A stretch of DNA of 64,000 nucleotides, from positions 434,001 through 498,000 of the forward strand of contig CAJXLB010000001.1 in NCBI GenBank assembly GCA_913055905.1, in the 5' to 3' direction. The position numbers and the translations under genes were made by a program. Source of the DNA: an uncultured Winogradskyella sp. (GTDB taxonomy: Bacteria; Bacteroidota; Bacteroidia; Flavobacteriales; Flavobacteriaceae). Below, one piece after another: positions 18,409-28,011 of this stretch (position 1 is the stretch's first letter; every line of letters starts with the position of its first letter). A model generated the notes under the pieces. The model was not told the DNA's origin. It searched no databases and saw nothing but the letters and a program-made list of their open reading frames with translations.

Positions 18409-18819
18409 ATGAATAGGGTTGTTATTTTTAGCTTATTAGTTTGCCTTTCTTCATGCCATTACTCAGGAAACCTGAAGGATTTAGAAAAACAGCTAGACAG
18501 TTCAATTCTTAATCAGAAAGAACGAGATACTCTTCAAATCTCTTTAGATACCATTACCTCTTTTGAATGGGATGAGCTAATAGTGGCAGGACCCTACACG
18601 TATTTAGAAAACATTGAAGGCTATGACTTAAGCAAATTCCCAGAGACACTGAAAAATAGCGAAAGGTATATGCTTATAGGTTTCATAAAGAAAAAAGTAG
18701 GAATTAAATGGGTGTTTATAAAGCGTTATCTTCTATTAGATCAGATAAGCAATAAAGACTCTCAAGGCTACCAGATATATTCTAAAGGAGATTGCAACTT
18801 TGTGTTGTCACAAAATTAA
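18409..18819 (+). CDS. Hypothetical lipoprotein
   Basis: A 136-residue protein with a short lipoprotein signal: hydrophobic segment VVIFSLLVCLSSC with Cys16 as the probable lipidation site. The remainder is soluble, with W-D-E-L-I-V-A-G-P-Y and a central beta-rich stretch (WVFIKRYLLLDQI). The WDEL...GPY pattern is common in small Bacteroidota lipoproteins of unknown function. It stands alone between the ABC ATPase and porW, so context says little. Confidence 0.65.
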   Translation: MNRVVIFSLLVCLSSCHYSGNLKDLEKQLDSSILNQKERDTLQISLDTITSFEWDELIVAGPYTYLENIEGYDLSKFPETLKNSERYMLIGFIKKKVGIKWVFIKRYLLLDQISNKDSQGYQIYSKGDCNFVLSQN

Positions 18820-18971
18820 ATTGTTAAGACTTGTTTTTCTTACAATGTTTTTTGTTTTCAGCGAAATTACATGTCCCCACACCTAGAAATTCAAAAAGAT
18901 GTTTATTTTTACCACCTAACACACTAAAATCAATACATTTCAGTTATGTGTTAGACTAAGAAGAACAACTT

Positions 18972-21593
18972 TTGAAACTCAATTACAAGACTTCATTCCT
19001 TCTATTATTTTTAGTGGCACTAGTCGCTCAGAGCTGCTCGCGCAAAAAAGACACGTTTATTAATCGCAATTTTCATGCTTTAGGCACGCGCTATAACATT
19101 TTATATAATGGTGAAATTGCTTTAGAACGAGGCAAGTTGGCCGTAAACGACCAATTCACGGAAAATTTTTGGGAGCTTTTGCCTGTAGAGCGTATGAAGG
19201 TGAGCGAAGAGGTCTTTTTGCCTGGTGAAACAAGAAATCAAGATTTTGAACGCGCCGAAGATAAAGCCATTAAAGCCATCCAAAAGCATGGGATGAATAT
19301 TGATGGTAAGGAAAAAAACTACCAAATCGATGAGGCTTATTTGTTGTTGGGCAAGTCAAGATACTACGACCAGCGCTTTGTTCCTGCATTGGCAGCCTTC
19401 AATAATATTCTCAACAAATATCCAACCAGTGATAAAATAAATCAGGTTAAAATCTGGCGTGAGAAGACCAATATGCGCTTAGATAATAATAGAGTGGCCA
19501 TAAAGCGTTTAAAGCGATTGCTGCAAGAAGAGGAAGGAGAGATAGAAGGTCAAGACTTGGCAGATGCTTCAGCAGCTTTGGCACAAGCTTATATCAACAT
19601 TAAGTCAAAGGATAGTGCGCTACGGCACCTAGCTATTGCAGCCAACAACACCAAGATAAATCGAGAAAAGGCAAGATACCACTATATCCGTGGACAATTA
19701 TTTAACGAATTTGGCCAAAAAGACAGCGCCAATGTAGAGTTTGATGCCATCATTGATATGCATCGAAAAATCCCGAGGGCATTCTACATCAATGCCCATT
19801 TAGAAAAGTCCAATAATTTCGACACTATGGACGGAGACCTTCTTGCGTTTGAAGAATACTTAACCGAATTGGAAGAAAATAGGGAAAACAGACCCTTTTT
19901 AGACAAAATATATTACCGAATTGCCGAATATCACAAAGGTCAAAACTCAGATAGTCTTGCAGAAGCCTACTACAACAAATCCTTGCGTAAGATAACGGCA
20001 GACAAATACCTTAAAGCCTTGAATTACGAGACTCTTGGTAATATGTATTTTGATAGAAATGTCTATAAAACAGCTGGTCTTTACTATGATAGTACGTTAA
20101 CGGCAATGGAACCTAGAACCAGACCATACCGTAGAATAAAGAAAAAGCGTGAAAACCTCGAAGATGTTATTTATTACGAAGCAGTAGCACAGGCTAATGA
20201 TAGCATTCTAAATATTATTGGTTTATCTAAAGAAGAACAATTAGCCATTTATACAGATTACGTTGAGAAACTAAAAGAACAGGCTATAAAATTGCAGGAA
20301 TTAAAGGAAAAAGAAGCGCAACGCCAAAAGAACAGTACAGCAAACAGAGCTGCTACGGCCAGTTTTGGTAAGGCAGATGCGCAAAAAAATCCTAGTATGA
20401 TGCCTGGAGGAGGGTTTAATCAAAAAGTGAACAGCGGAAGATTTTATTTTTATAACCCAAGTACTGTGGCCTATGGGAAAAATGAATTTTTAAATATTTG
20501 GGGAGACCGAAAGCTCCAGGACAATTGGAGGCTTTCTAAACAAAAAGCCAATACTGTTGTAGCTTCCAAAGAAGCAGGGGAAAAAGAATCGTTTGAGGAT
20601 AAAATGTACGATCCCAATACCTACATATCCTCCTTACCAAAGGACCAAACCGAGATAGATAGCATAGGCAAAGAACGCAATTTTGCCTATTACCAACTTG
20701 GCATAATCTATAGGGAAAAGTTCAAGGAATTAGAATTGTCCAAATCGAGATTTGAAACGCTGCTCAAAAACAATCCAGAAGAACGTCTCATCCTGCCGTC
20801 TAAGTACAACCTTTACAAGATATATTTAGAATTAGGGCTTAATAGAAAGGCAGAGGCGATGAAGTCAGATATTATTAAAAATCATCCAGATTCGAGATAT
20901 GCTGAGATTCTATTGAACCCAGAATCAGTGCTGGGCAAGGATGAGAATAGTCCGGAGGCCATCTATAACAATTTATACGAGCTGTTTAACGACCAGAACT
21001 ATGCAGAGGTCATCGCAGAAGCTGATAAACAAATTAAACGATTAGAGGGCGATGAGTTTGTCCCTAAATTTGAAATTTTAAAAGCTTCAGCCAAAGGACG
21101 TCTTTATGGTTTTGAGGCCTACAAGGAAAGCGTCAATTACATCGCTCTCAATTATGTTAATACAGAAGTAGGTGAAAAGGCACAAGAAATTTTAGACAAT
21201 GCCATTCCAGCACTCGAAAAAAAGGAATTTGTCCCAGATGATAGCGCAGAGAATTTTAATGTTATCTATGCATTCGACCTTTCTGCAGATGAAGACATAG
21301 ACACTTTTGTAAGCACCTTAGAAGAGGAAGTAGCCAAAATAGAATATTTTGACTTGTCCGTTTCTAGGGACGTTTACAACGAGAATACCATTTTTGTGGT
21401 TGTCCATGGGCTAAAGAGTTTGCAAGGAGCTTCTGGTTTTGCCCAGCTTTTACAATCAGAAGAAAAAGACAAAAGAGGCAGACCTGTAAAGCCAAAAATC
21501 ACCAAAGATTATTTTGCCATATCATCGCCAAATTATGCTATTATTCAACGACACAAAAATTTAGATGCGTATTTAAAATTAGAACAACAATAA
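18972..21593 (+). CDS. porW: Type IX secretion/gliding lipoprotein PorW/SprE
   Basis: An 873-residue lipoprotein required in relatives for type IX secretion and gliding. The signal peptide ends at the lipobox AQSC (Cys22), followed by the family N-terminus FINRNFHALGTRYNILYNGEIALERGK. Several TPR-like helical repeats follow (residues about 100-400), then a Gln/Lys-rich coiled region, a GRFYFYNPSTVAYG segment and a second repeat region (about 560-740). The start is TTG at 18972; no ATG precedes the signal peptide. It is followed after 10 bp by bactofilin. Identification is by resemblance to SprE/PorW; confidence is high because of length and N-terminal motif. Confidence 0.88.
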   Translation: MKLNYKTSFLLLFLVALVAQSCSRKKDTFINRNFHALGTRYNILYNGEIALERGKLAVNDQFTENFWELLPVERMKVSEEVFLPGETRNQDFERAEDKAIKAIQKHGMNIDGKEKNYQIDEAYLLLGKSRYYDQRFVPALAAFNNILNKYPTSDKINQVKIWREKTNMRLDNNRVAIKRLKRLLQEEEGEIEGQDLADASAALAQAYINIKSKDSALRHLAIAANNTKINREKARYHYIRGQLFNEFGQKDSANVEFDAIIDMHRKIPRAFYINAHLEKSNNFDTMDGDLLAFEEYLTELEENRENRPFLDKIYYRIAEYHKGQNSDSLAEAYYNKSLRKITADKYLKALNYETLGNMYFDRNVYKTAGLYYDSTLTAMEPRTRPYRRIKKKRENLEDVIYYEAVAQANDSILNIIGLSKEEQLAIYTDYVEKLKEQAIKLQELKEKEAQRQKNSTANRAATASFGKADAQKNPSMMPGGGFNQKVNSGRFYFYNPSTVAYGKNEFLNIWGDRKLQDNWRLSKQKANTVVASKEAGEKESFEDKMYDPNTYISSLPKDQTEIDSIGKERNFAYYQLGIIYREKFKELELSKSRFETLLKNNPEERLILPSKYNLYKIYLELGLNRKAEAMKSDIIKNHPDSRYAEILLNPESVLGKDENSPEAIYNNLYELFNDQNYAEVIAEADKQIKRLEGDEFVPKFEILKASAKGRLYGFEAYKESVNYIALNYVNTEVGEKAQEILDNAIPALEKKEFVPDDSAENFNVIYAFDLSADEDIDTFVSTLEEEVAKIEYFDLSVSRDVYNENTIFVVVHGLKSLQGASGFAQLLQSEEKDKRGRPVKPKITKDYFAISSPNYAIIQRHKNLDAYLKLEQQ

Positions 21594-21603
21594 ACAATAC
21601 ATC

Positions 21604-22044
21604 ATGTTTTCGTCCGATAAAAACACAAAACAAGAACTTATGGAAACAAGCACTCAACAGAATATAATAGCAAAAGGCACAAAAATTGTTGGTGATGTAG
21701 CTAGCCAAGGTCCATTTAGAATCGATGGCACCATTGAAGGGAATGTTAAAACATCTGGCAAAGTGGTCATTGGAAAAACAGGGTTTATCAAAGGAACCTT
21801 GCAAGGAGAAAATGCCGATTTTGAGGGGAAGTTTTCAGGAAAACTCATTTTATCCGGAACGTTGTCCCTTAAATCCACTGCGCATATCGAGGGTGAAGTT
21901 CATACCAGTAAACTAGCTGTAGAACCAGGAGCTACCTTCAATGCAACCTGTAGCATGAAGGGAACCGTAAAGGCCTTACCAAATGAACCAGTCAAACCAC
22001 AAGCGCAACAAACAACCATCCAAAAAGAAAGGCAAGGGTCTTAA
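21604..22044 (+). CDS. Bactofilin (polymer-forming cytoskeletal protein)
   Basis: A 146-residue protein with a right-handed beta-helix core (about residues 25-120) built from repeating strands: GPFRIDGTIEGNVKTSGKVVIGKTGFIKG and similar. Bactofilins self-assemble into membrane-associated filaments that position cell wall and envelope machinery. The disordered ends are rich in Lys, Gln and Thr. Its 3' end overlaps the following atpZ-like gene by 62 bp in another frame. Proximity to porW could mean it helps place the secretion or gliding apparatus; this is inference. Confidence 0.92.
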   Translation: MFSSDKNTKQELMETSTQQNIIAKGTKIVGDVASQGPFRIDGTIEGNVKTSGKVVIGKTGFIKGTLQGENADFEGKFSGKLILSGTLSLKSTAHIEGEVHTSKLAVEPGATFNATCSMKGTVKALPNEPVKPQAQQTTIQKERQGS

Positions 22045-22231
22045 AAACTGGGCTGTGTTTTCCAGTATCGGTTTACAAATGGGTTTAATTATCTATTTGG
22101 GAAACCTCTTAGGACAATGGTTAGATGAAAAATTTACAACCTCTTATCTAGAAAATACGATCACCTTATTGGCGGTATTTGGCGCCATGTATTCTGTAAT
22201 CACCCGATTGAAACATTTTAATTCAGATTAA
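21983..22231 (+). CDS. atpZ: AtpZ/AtpI-family protein
   Basis: An 82-residue protein with a basic N-terminus and two transmembrane helices; the glycine-rich first helix (IGLQMGLIIYLGNLLGQWLD) is characteristic of the AtpZ/AtpI family, which assists F0F1 assembly and may conduct Mg2+ or Ca2+. The ATG at 21983 lies inside the bactofilin gene; the next Met (residue 33) is within the first helix, so the long overlap appears real. It heads the ATP synthase group. Confidence 0.85.
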   Translation: MNQSNHKRNKQPSKKKGKGLKNWAVFSSIGLQMGLIIYLGNLLGQWLDEKFTTSYLENTITLLAVFGAMYSVITRLKHFNSD

Positions 22232-22234
22232 GTG

Positions 22235-22648
22235 ATGCGCACAAAGCTTCTCGTTGTTCTAATTCTCTTTGTTGTCATTCTAGCACTTTTGTTTGTCTTA
22301 CAGCCTTACGTTTTACCGCAACAGGATTTAAGACTGGATTTTCCAACAACGAATATTTTCATTTTCAATGTGGTTTTTACACTTATTTTATTGCTGTTAC
22401 TCACTTATATAGCTCAAAAAGAAACAGTTAAAGATAATCTAGGCTTTTTGTACTTGGCTTCGGTTTTGGTTAAGCCTATTGTATTTATTGTAGTATTTAG
22501 AGGCTTGTTTTTTAATGAGAAACCCATTACCCAAATGGAAGCTATTGTAATGCTTTTGCCAATACTAATCTCTCTGTTTTTTGAAGTCTTCTATTGCTCC
22601 ATATTACTCAAAGCCCAAGCCTCCAAAAAAAAGACAAGTAAAGACTAA
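22235..22648 (+). CDS. Small membrane protein of the ATP synthase cluster (DUF6168-like)
   Basis: A 137-residue protein with four hydrophobic segments and short connecting loops. The ATG at 22235 is preferred; a GTG at 22232, directly after the atpZ stop, is possible. I recall a flavobacterial family at this position (DUF6168). It occupies the place where many bacteria have atpI, so it may be a functional counterpart. The function is not established. Confidence 0.7.
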   Translation: MRTKLLVVLILFVVILALLFVLQPYVLPQQDLRLDFPTTNIFIFNVVFTLILLLLLTYIAQKETVKDNLGFLYLASVLVKPIVFIVVFRGLFFNEKPITQMEAIVMLLPILISLFFEVFYCSILLKAQASKKKTSKD

Positions 22649-22667
22649 TTACTCTAAAAAAAATATA

Positions 22668-22675
22668 TACCTTTG
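22668..22675 (+). promoter_or_regulatory. Probable -7 element of an atpB promoter
   Basis: TACCTTTG matches the TAnnTTTG consensus and continues into a GCGCC initiation region, 41 bp before the atpB ATG. It would allow atpB-E-F-H-A-G to be transcribed separately from the upstream porW-bactofilin-atpZ genes. Confidence 0.55.
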
Positions 22676-22716
22676 CGCCGAATTTTTCGAGCTTCACAAA
22701 AAATTAAGAAGTGTAA

Positions 22717-23835
22717 ATGAAGGCAAGTTTAAAGAAAGTATCTTTTCTAAGTATCTGTTTGGTTTGGTCAATTTTCACTTATGCCCTTGGGTCCTCTGAA
22801 GGTATGAAAAGCGGCGATAATGACCCTGTAAACACAGAAGAAGAAGTCAACGATTATATTCAACATCACGTTAAGGATTCTCACGATTTTCATTTATTCG
22901 ACTATTATTCCAATGGCGAAAAGCACGAAGTTGGTTTTCCACTTCCGGTAATTTTATGGGGAGAGAATGGGCTTACTGCCTTTATGTCTTCGGCGTTTCA
23001 TCACGATGACAGTGGTGAGGTTGTTGTAGAAAGAAATGGAAGCCGGTTTGTAAAAAATCATGGTGTTATTTACGAATTGGAAGCTGGTGCGGAAACAGTA
23101 GAATTCGACAGTGAACATCATCCTGTAAACGCTACAAAACCCTTCGACTGGTCCATCACTAAAAGTGTATTTGGGATTCTTCTAATGGGCCTTCTAATGC
23201 TGATTTGGTTTGGCGGTTTGGCAAGGCAGTACAAGAAAAAAGCAGTACCAACAGGTTTTGGGCGTATACTCGAACCTTTGGTGATTTATGTAAGAGATGA
23301 AATAGCAAAGCCAAACATTGGACCAAAATATAGAAAGTTTACAGGATACCTCATGACGGTATTTTTCTTTGTTTGGTTTTTAAATTTAGTTGGGCTTATG
23401 CCTTTTGGCTTTAATGTAACAGGACAATTAGCTGTTACTGCTTCTTTAGCAATTATAACATTAATTATATACCTCTTTTCTAGTAATAAACACTTTTGGA
23501 GCCACCAATTATGGATGCCTGGAGTACCTTATCTTATAAGGCCTCTATTGGCTGTGATTGAATTGGCAGGGACCTTACTCATTAAACCTTTTGCTTTAAT
23601 GGTTCGTTTGTTCGCAAACATTACAGCAGGGCACATCGTGGTAATGAGTTTGATTTCTATTGGAATTTTAATGCAGAAGGATATGACGGCATTTGGGTCA
23701 ACAACCTTGTCGTTAGTGTTGGCGATGTTTATTACCCTTATTGAGGTTTTAGTTGCTTTTCTTCAGGCATATATCTTTACAATGCTTTCGGCATTATTTA
23801 TAGGTATGGCCGTTGAGGAAGGAGAGCACCATTAA
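22717..23835 (+). CDS. atpB: F0F1 ATP synthase subunit a
   Basis: The stator subunit forming the two proton half-channels. The C-terminal half has the conserved fifth-helix motif PFALMVRLFANITAGHI, whose Arg (about residue 295) faces the c-ring Glu. At 372 residues it is longer than the 270-residue norm: the first 140 residues are a signal-like helix followed by a His- and acid-rich segment (HHVKDSHDFHLFDYY, SSAFHHDDS), a Bacteroidota feature expected on the periplasmic side. The gene for subunit c follows after 33 bp. Confidence 0.96.
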   Translation: MKASLKKVSFLSICLVWSIFTYALGSSEGMKSGDNDPVNTEEEVNDYIQHHVKDSHDFHLFDYYSNGEKHEVGFPLPVILWGENGLTAFMSSAFHHDDSGEVVVERNGSRFVKNHGVIYELEAGAETVEFDSEHHPVNATKPFDWSITKSVFGILLMGLLMLIWFGGLARQYKKKAVPTGFGRILEPLVIYVRDEIAKPNIGPKYRKFTGYLMTVFFFVWFLNLVGLMPFGFNVTGQLAVTASLAIITLIIYLFSSNKHFWSHQLWMPGVPYLIRPLLAVIELAGTLLIKPFALMVRLFANITAGHIVVMSLISIGILMQKDMTAFGSTTLSLVLAMFITLIEVLVAFLQAYIFTMLSALFIGMAVEEGEHH

Positions 23836-23841
23836 TATTGA

Positions 23842-24096
<255 letters not shown>

Positions 24097-24110
24097 TCCT
24101 TAAGCAAAAC

Positions 24111-24148
24111 AACTATTTCCCTGTAACGGTTGGTTGCAGGGAATAGTT
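24111..24148 (+). promoter_or_regulatory. Intercistronic hairpin after atpE
   Basis: Arms 24111-24123 and 24137-24148 pair over 12 bp with a single bulged T; the loop is 13 nt. No T-run follows (the next bases are AACAACAACAAA), so it does not look like a terminator. A 3' stability element or RNA-processing site that raises the level of atpE message is plausible. Confidence 0.6.
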
Positions 24149-24180
24149 TAACAACAACAAAAAAGAATAAAACATAAATA

Positions 24181-24681
24181 ATGGAACAGTTATTAGAAAA
24201 TTTTTCATTAGACCTTTTTGTAAAGCAGACCATTTTGTTTGTGGCTCTGATTTTTCTTTTGGTAAAATTTGCATGGAAGCCCATTCTTAATTCCTTAAAT
24301 GACAGAGAAGAAGGAATAAAGGATGCATTGGATGCTGCCGAAAAGGCTAAGCTTGAAATGGAGAACCTTCAAGCAGATAATGAAAGATTGTTAAAGGAGG
24401 CAAGAGCAGAGAGAGAGAGCATGCTCAAGGAGGCTCGCGACATGAAGAATAAAATGATAGAGGATGCCAAGGAAGAAGCTAGAGAGGAAGCCAATAAAAT
24501 GATTGCACAGGCTCAGGCCTCTATAGAAAGTGAGAAGAAAGCAGCAATAGCAGATTTAAAATCACAAGTAGCTAACCTGTCTATCGATATAGCGGAAAAA
24601 GTGGTAAAAGAAGAGCTGTCTAATAAAGACAAACAAATGAAACTTGTGGAGTCTATGTTAGGTGAAGCAACCTTAAACTAA
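24181..24681 (+). CDS. atpF: F0F1 ATP synthase subunit b
   Basis: A 166-residue peripheral-stalk subunit: one N-terminal transmembrane helix (about residues 12-30, FVKQTILFVALIFLLVKFAW), then a long charged coiled coil rich in Ala, Glu, Lys and Met (about 40-140). The length and the K-P-I-L motif after the membrane helix are normal for subunit b. The delta gene begins 5 bp after its stop. Confidence 0.95.
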   Translation: MEQLLENFSLDLFVKQTILFVALIFLLVKFAWKPILNSLNDREEGIKDALDAAEKAKLEMENLQADNERLLKEARAERESMLKEARDMKNKMIEDAKEEAREEANKMIAQAQASIESEKKAAIADLKSQVANLSIDIAEKVVKEELSNKDKQMKLVESMLGEATLN

Positions 24682-24686
24682 GTAGA

Positions 24687-25217
24687 ATGAGTAGAGCGGC
24701 AATACGTTATGCAAAAGCGTTATTAAACCTGTCTTTAGAAAAGAAAAAGGCCGATAAGGTTAATGACGATATGTTATCTCTAGCCAATGGCATTGCTTCG
24801 AGTAAAGAATTGAGTGAAGCCCTTAAGAATTCTGTCATTAGAGCAGAAGACAAAAAAAAGGTCATTGAAAAGGTGTTTCCTAAGACTGAAGCCCTTACCA
24901 AGGACTTATTTGATTTACTCATCCAAAACAATCGTTTTGGGTTGTTAGAAGCTATTGCCAATCAATATACTGCCCTTTACAAGGAGCACAATAACGAAGA
25001 AGTTGCAAGTGTTACAACGGCAGTTGCAATGACAAAAGAGTTGGAACAAAAAGTACTTGCTAAAATCAAGGATTTAACAGACAAAAAAGTTACTGTAGAA
25101 AATATAGTAGACGAATCCATAATTGGTGGTTTCGTTCTACGAGTAGGCGATATGCAATTTGATGCAAGTATTGCAAACAAACTCAATAATTTAAAAAGAG
25201 AATTTACATTAAACTAA
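24687..25217 (+). CDS. atpH: F0F1 ATP synthase subunit delta
   Basis: A 176-residue peripheral-stalk subunit. It begins with S-R-A-A-I-R-Y-A-K-A-L, the typical delta/OSCP start, with the helical N-domain (to about residue 105) and the C-terminal signature D-E-S-I-I-G-G-F-V-L-R-V-G-D (about residues 143-156). It is followed by atpA after 32 bp. Confidence 0.95.
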   Translation: MSRAAIRYAKALLNLSLEKKKADKVNDDMLSLANGIASSKELSEALKNSVIRAEDKKKVIEKVFPKTEALTKDLFDLLIQNNRFGLLEAIANQYTALYKEHNNEEVASVTTAVAMTKELEQKVLAKIKDLTDKKVTVENIVDESIIGGFVLRVGDMQFDASIANKLNNLKREFTLN

Positions 25218-25249
25218 TAGCTAGCAGCTAATAGCAAAGACTATAAAAA

Positions 25250-26830
25250 ATGGCAGAAGTAAAACCAGCTGAAATATCAGCGATTTTAAAACAACAACTT
25301 TCAGGATTTGAAGCCGGTGCTTCATTAGACGAAGTAGGAACTGTATTAACTGTTGGAGATGGTATTGTACGCGCTTACGGTCTATCTAATGCACAGTATG
25401 GTGAATTGGTAGAATTCGAAGGTGGATTGGAAGGTATCGTTCTAAACCTTGAAGAAGATAACGTAGGTATCGTACTTTTAGGACCATCTAAAGAAATTAA
25501 GGAAGGTGCTACCGTTAAACGTACCAACCGTATTGCCTCAATTAAAGTAGGTGAAGAAATGGTGGGAAGGGTAGTTGATACTCTTGGTAACCCTATCGAT
25601 GGAAAAGGACCTATAGGCGGTAAGTTGTACGAAATGCCACTAGAGCGTAAAGCACCTGGTGTAATCTTCCGTCAGCCTGTAGATGAGCCATTGCAAACAG
25701 GTATCAAATCTGTTGATGCGATGATACCAGTTGGTAGAGGACAACGTGAGTTGGTTATTGGAGACCGTCAAACAGGTAAAACAACGGTTTGTATAGATAC
25801 GATTATAAACCAGAAAGAATTTTACGATGCAGGTGAGCCTGTATTTTGTGTATACGTAGCTGTTGGCCAAAAGGCTTCAACTGTTGCAAACATTGCTAAG
25901 ACGTTAGAGGATAAAGGTGCTTTAGACTACACAGTAATTGTAGCTGCAAATGCATCTGACCCTGCGCCAATGCAGGTATACGCACCATTTGCTGGTGCTG
26001 CTATCGGTGAGTATTTTAGAGACACTGGTCGTCCAGCTTTAATTGTTTATGATGATTTGTCAAAGCAGGCGGTTGCCTACCGTGAGGTGTCATTATTATT
26101 ACGTCGTCCTCCAGGTCGTGAGGCGTATCCTGGTGACGTATTCTACCTTCACTCAAGATTATTGGAGCGTGCTGCAAAATTGATTGAAGATGATGATATT
26201 GCCAAGAATATGAACGATTTGCCAGAATCTTTAAAACCAGTGGTTAAAGGTGGAGGTTCTCTAACGGCTTTACCAATCATTGAAACACAAGCAGGAGACG
26301 TTTCGGCCTATATCCCAACAAACGTAATCTCAATTACAGACGGACAGATTTTCTTAGAGTCAGATTTATTTAACTCTGGTGTTCGTCCTGCAATTAATGT
26401 TGGTATCTCTGTATCTCGTGTAGGTGGGTCCGCACAGATTAAATCCATGAAAAAAGTAGCGGGTACCCTTAAGCTAGACCAAGCACAATTCCGTGAATTG
26501 GAAGCGTTTGCTAAGTTTGGTTCAGACTTAGATGCAGCAACCCTTAATGTTATCGAAAAGGGTAGACGAAATGTTGAAATCTTAAAACAAGCACAAAACG
26601 ATCCATTTACAGTAGAAGACCAAATTGCTATAATTTATGCAGGGTCTAAAAATCTACTTAGAGACGTGCCTGTTGAAAAAGTAAAAGAATTTGAGCGCGA
26701 CTATTTAGAGTTTCTTAATGCGAAGCACAGAGAAACCTTAGATACTTTGAAGTCTGGAAAATTAACTGACGAAGTTACGGATACACTTACCAAAGTAGCC
26801 AAAGACTTGTCAGCGAAATATAAAGCATAA
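25250..26830 (+). CDS. atpA: F0F1 ATP synthase subunit alpha
   Basis: A 526-residue F1 subunit that binds nucleotide without being the main catalytic subunit. Walker A is GDRQTGKTT (about residues 170-178); the alpha/beta signature region [14 protein letters not shown] lies near residue 385. An insertion of about 20 residues near residue 200 ([16 protein letters not shown]) matches Bacteroidota alpha subunits. Codon choice is more regular here than in neighbouring genes (many CGT and GGT), consistent with high expression. It is followed by a perfect 11-bp hairpin. Confidence 0.98.
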   Translation: MAEVKPAEISAILKQQLSGFEAGASLDEVGTVLTVGDGIVRAYGLSNAQYGELVEFEGGLEGIVLNLEEDNVGIVLLGPSKEIKEGATVKRTNRIASIKVGEEMVGRVVDTLGNPIDGKGPIGGKLYEMPLERKAPGVIFRQPVDEPLQTGIKSVDAMIPVGRGQRELVIGDRQTGKTTVCIDTIINQKEFYDAGEPVFCVYVAVGQKASTVANIAKTLEDKGALDYTVIVAANASDPAPMQVYAPFAGAAIGEYFRDTGRPALIVYDDLSKQAVAYREVSLLLRRPPGREAYPGDVFYLHSRLLERAAKLIEDDDIAKNMNDLPESLKPVVKGGGSLTALPIIETQAGDVSAYIPTNVISITDGQIFLESDLFNSGVRPAINVGISVSRVGGSAQIKSMKKVAGTLKLDQAQFRELEAFAKFGSDLDAATLNVIEKGRRNVEILKQAQNDPFTVEDQIAIIYAGSKNLLRDVPVEKVKEFERDYLEFLNAKHRETLDTLKSGKLTDEVTDTLTKVAKDLSAKYKA

Positions 26831-26839
26831 GGAATTACT

Positions 26840-26867
26840 AACCTTTGGAACACAGTTTCCAAAGGTT
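26840..26867 (+). promoter_or_regulatory. Intercistronic hairpin after atpA
   Basis: A perfect 11-bp stem (arms 26840-26850 and 26857-26867) with a 6-nt loop lies 9 bp after the atpA stop. It is followed by TAAGG rather than a T-run, so termination would be weak. It resembles the hairpin after atpE in position and form. Confidence 0.65.
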
Positions 26868-26897
26868 TAAGGTTATATAAGACGCAATTATAGACAA

Positions 26898-27758
26898 ATG
26901 GCAAACTTAAAGGAAATACGTAATAGAATATCTTCAGTGTCTTCAACGATGCAGATTACCAGTGCCATGAAAATGGTTTCTGCTGCCAAGTTAAAGAAGG
27001 CGCAAGATGCTATTACTGCAATGCGGCCTTATTCAAATAAACTTACCGAGTTACTTCAGGCATTAAGTGCAACCTTAGATGCAGGAAGTGGTGGAAAATT
27101 TGCAGAACAGCGAGAAATAAACAAGGTTCTTATAGTTGCAATAACGTCCAACAGAGGTCTGTGTGGTGCTTTTAATTCTAATATTATTAAGCAGGTTAAC
27201 TCCATTATAGATGAATCTTATAAAGGTAAGCAAGTGTCTGTCTTGGCCATTGGGAAGAAAGCGAATGATGCATTTTCTAAAAAAGGGATTGTCTTAGCCA
27301 ATGAAAGTGATGTTTATGATGACCTTACTTTTGACAATGTAGCTACAATTGCCCAAATGATAATGGATCAGTTTGTGGCTGGTGATTTTGACAAGGTTGA
27401 ATTGGTTTACAACAGTTTTAAAAACGCAGCGACTCAAATTGTGATGACTGAGCAATACTTGCCAATTGAACCAGAAATGGACGAAGGTAATGCGAATCTA
27501 GACTATATTTTTGAGCCAAATAAGGAAACGATAGTAGAAACCTTAATTCCTAAGTCGTTAAAGACCCAACTTTACAAAGCAGTTAGGGATTCTTTTGCAT
27601 CAGAGCATGGGGCGCGTATGACGGCAATGCATAAAGCCACCGATAACGCCAAAGAGTTAAGAGACCAGCTTAAGTTAACATACAATAAAGCACGCCAAGC
27701 TGCAATTACCAACGAGATTTTAGAAATTGTTGGAGGTGCGGAAGCACTGAACAATTAG
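26898..27758 (+). CDS. atpG: F0F1 ATP synthase subunit gamma
   Basis: The 286-residue central rotor subunit. The N-terminal coiled coil (L-K-E-I-R-N-R-I-S-S-V, then ITSAMKMVSAAKLKKA) and the C-terminal helix with A-M-x-x-A-T-D-N-A-x-E-L and R-Q-A-A-I-T-N-E-I-L-E-I-V-G-G-A are diagnostic. It ends the cluster; atpD and atpC (beta, epsilon) are not in the window and must lie elsewhere. The last codons and stop are repeated 46 bp downstream. Confidence 0.97.
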   Translation: MANLKEIRNRISSVSSTMQITSAMKMVSAAKLKKAQDAITAMRPYSNKLTELLQALSATLDAGSGGKFAEQREINKVLIVAITSNRGLCGAFNSNIIKQVNSIIDESYKGKQVSVLAIGKKANDAFSKKGIVLANESDVYDDLTFDNVATIAQMIMDQFVAGDFDKVELVYNSFKNAATQIVMTEQYLPIEPEMDEGNANLDYIFEPNKETIVETLIPKSLKTQLYKAVRDSFASEHGARMTAMHKATDNAKELRDQLKLTYNKARQAAITNEILEIVGGAEALNN

Positions 27759-27807
27759 GCGTAGCCACATGTTCGCTAAAGGTACTGAAGCACTGAACAA
27801 TTAGGCG
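27735..27807 (+). repeat. Direct repeat covering the atpG stop codon
   Basis: A 21-bp sequence (27741-27761) that contains the last atpG codons and the TAG stop recurs exactly at 27787-27807, period 46 bp; similarity extends to 27 bp with mismatches. The second copy is outside any gene. Confidence 0.85.
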
Positions 27808-27882
27808 GAAGCAAAAGTTTATTAAGGGTGAGAGTGCTGGCGGTTAAAGCAGCAAGAAGAATTTTTAAAAAAATAATTTTAT

Positions 27883-27916
27883 AGCCAGGCTAAATTAGCT
27901 TGGCTTTTTCTTTTTC
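27883..27916 (+). terminator. Rho-independent terminator of the atp operon
   Basis: A 9-bp stem (27883-27891 with 27897-27905, one G-T pair) with a short AT-rich loop, followed by a T-rich run to 27916. It lies 125 bp after atpG. Confidence 0.75.
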
Positions 27917-28011
27917 TTACAATAAAAATACGTTTTATCGATTAATAAGACCTTTAGTCGTCTTAATTTAATTTTTGTTCTATATTGCTTCTCAAATCTT
28001 AACCTACTTTA

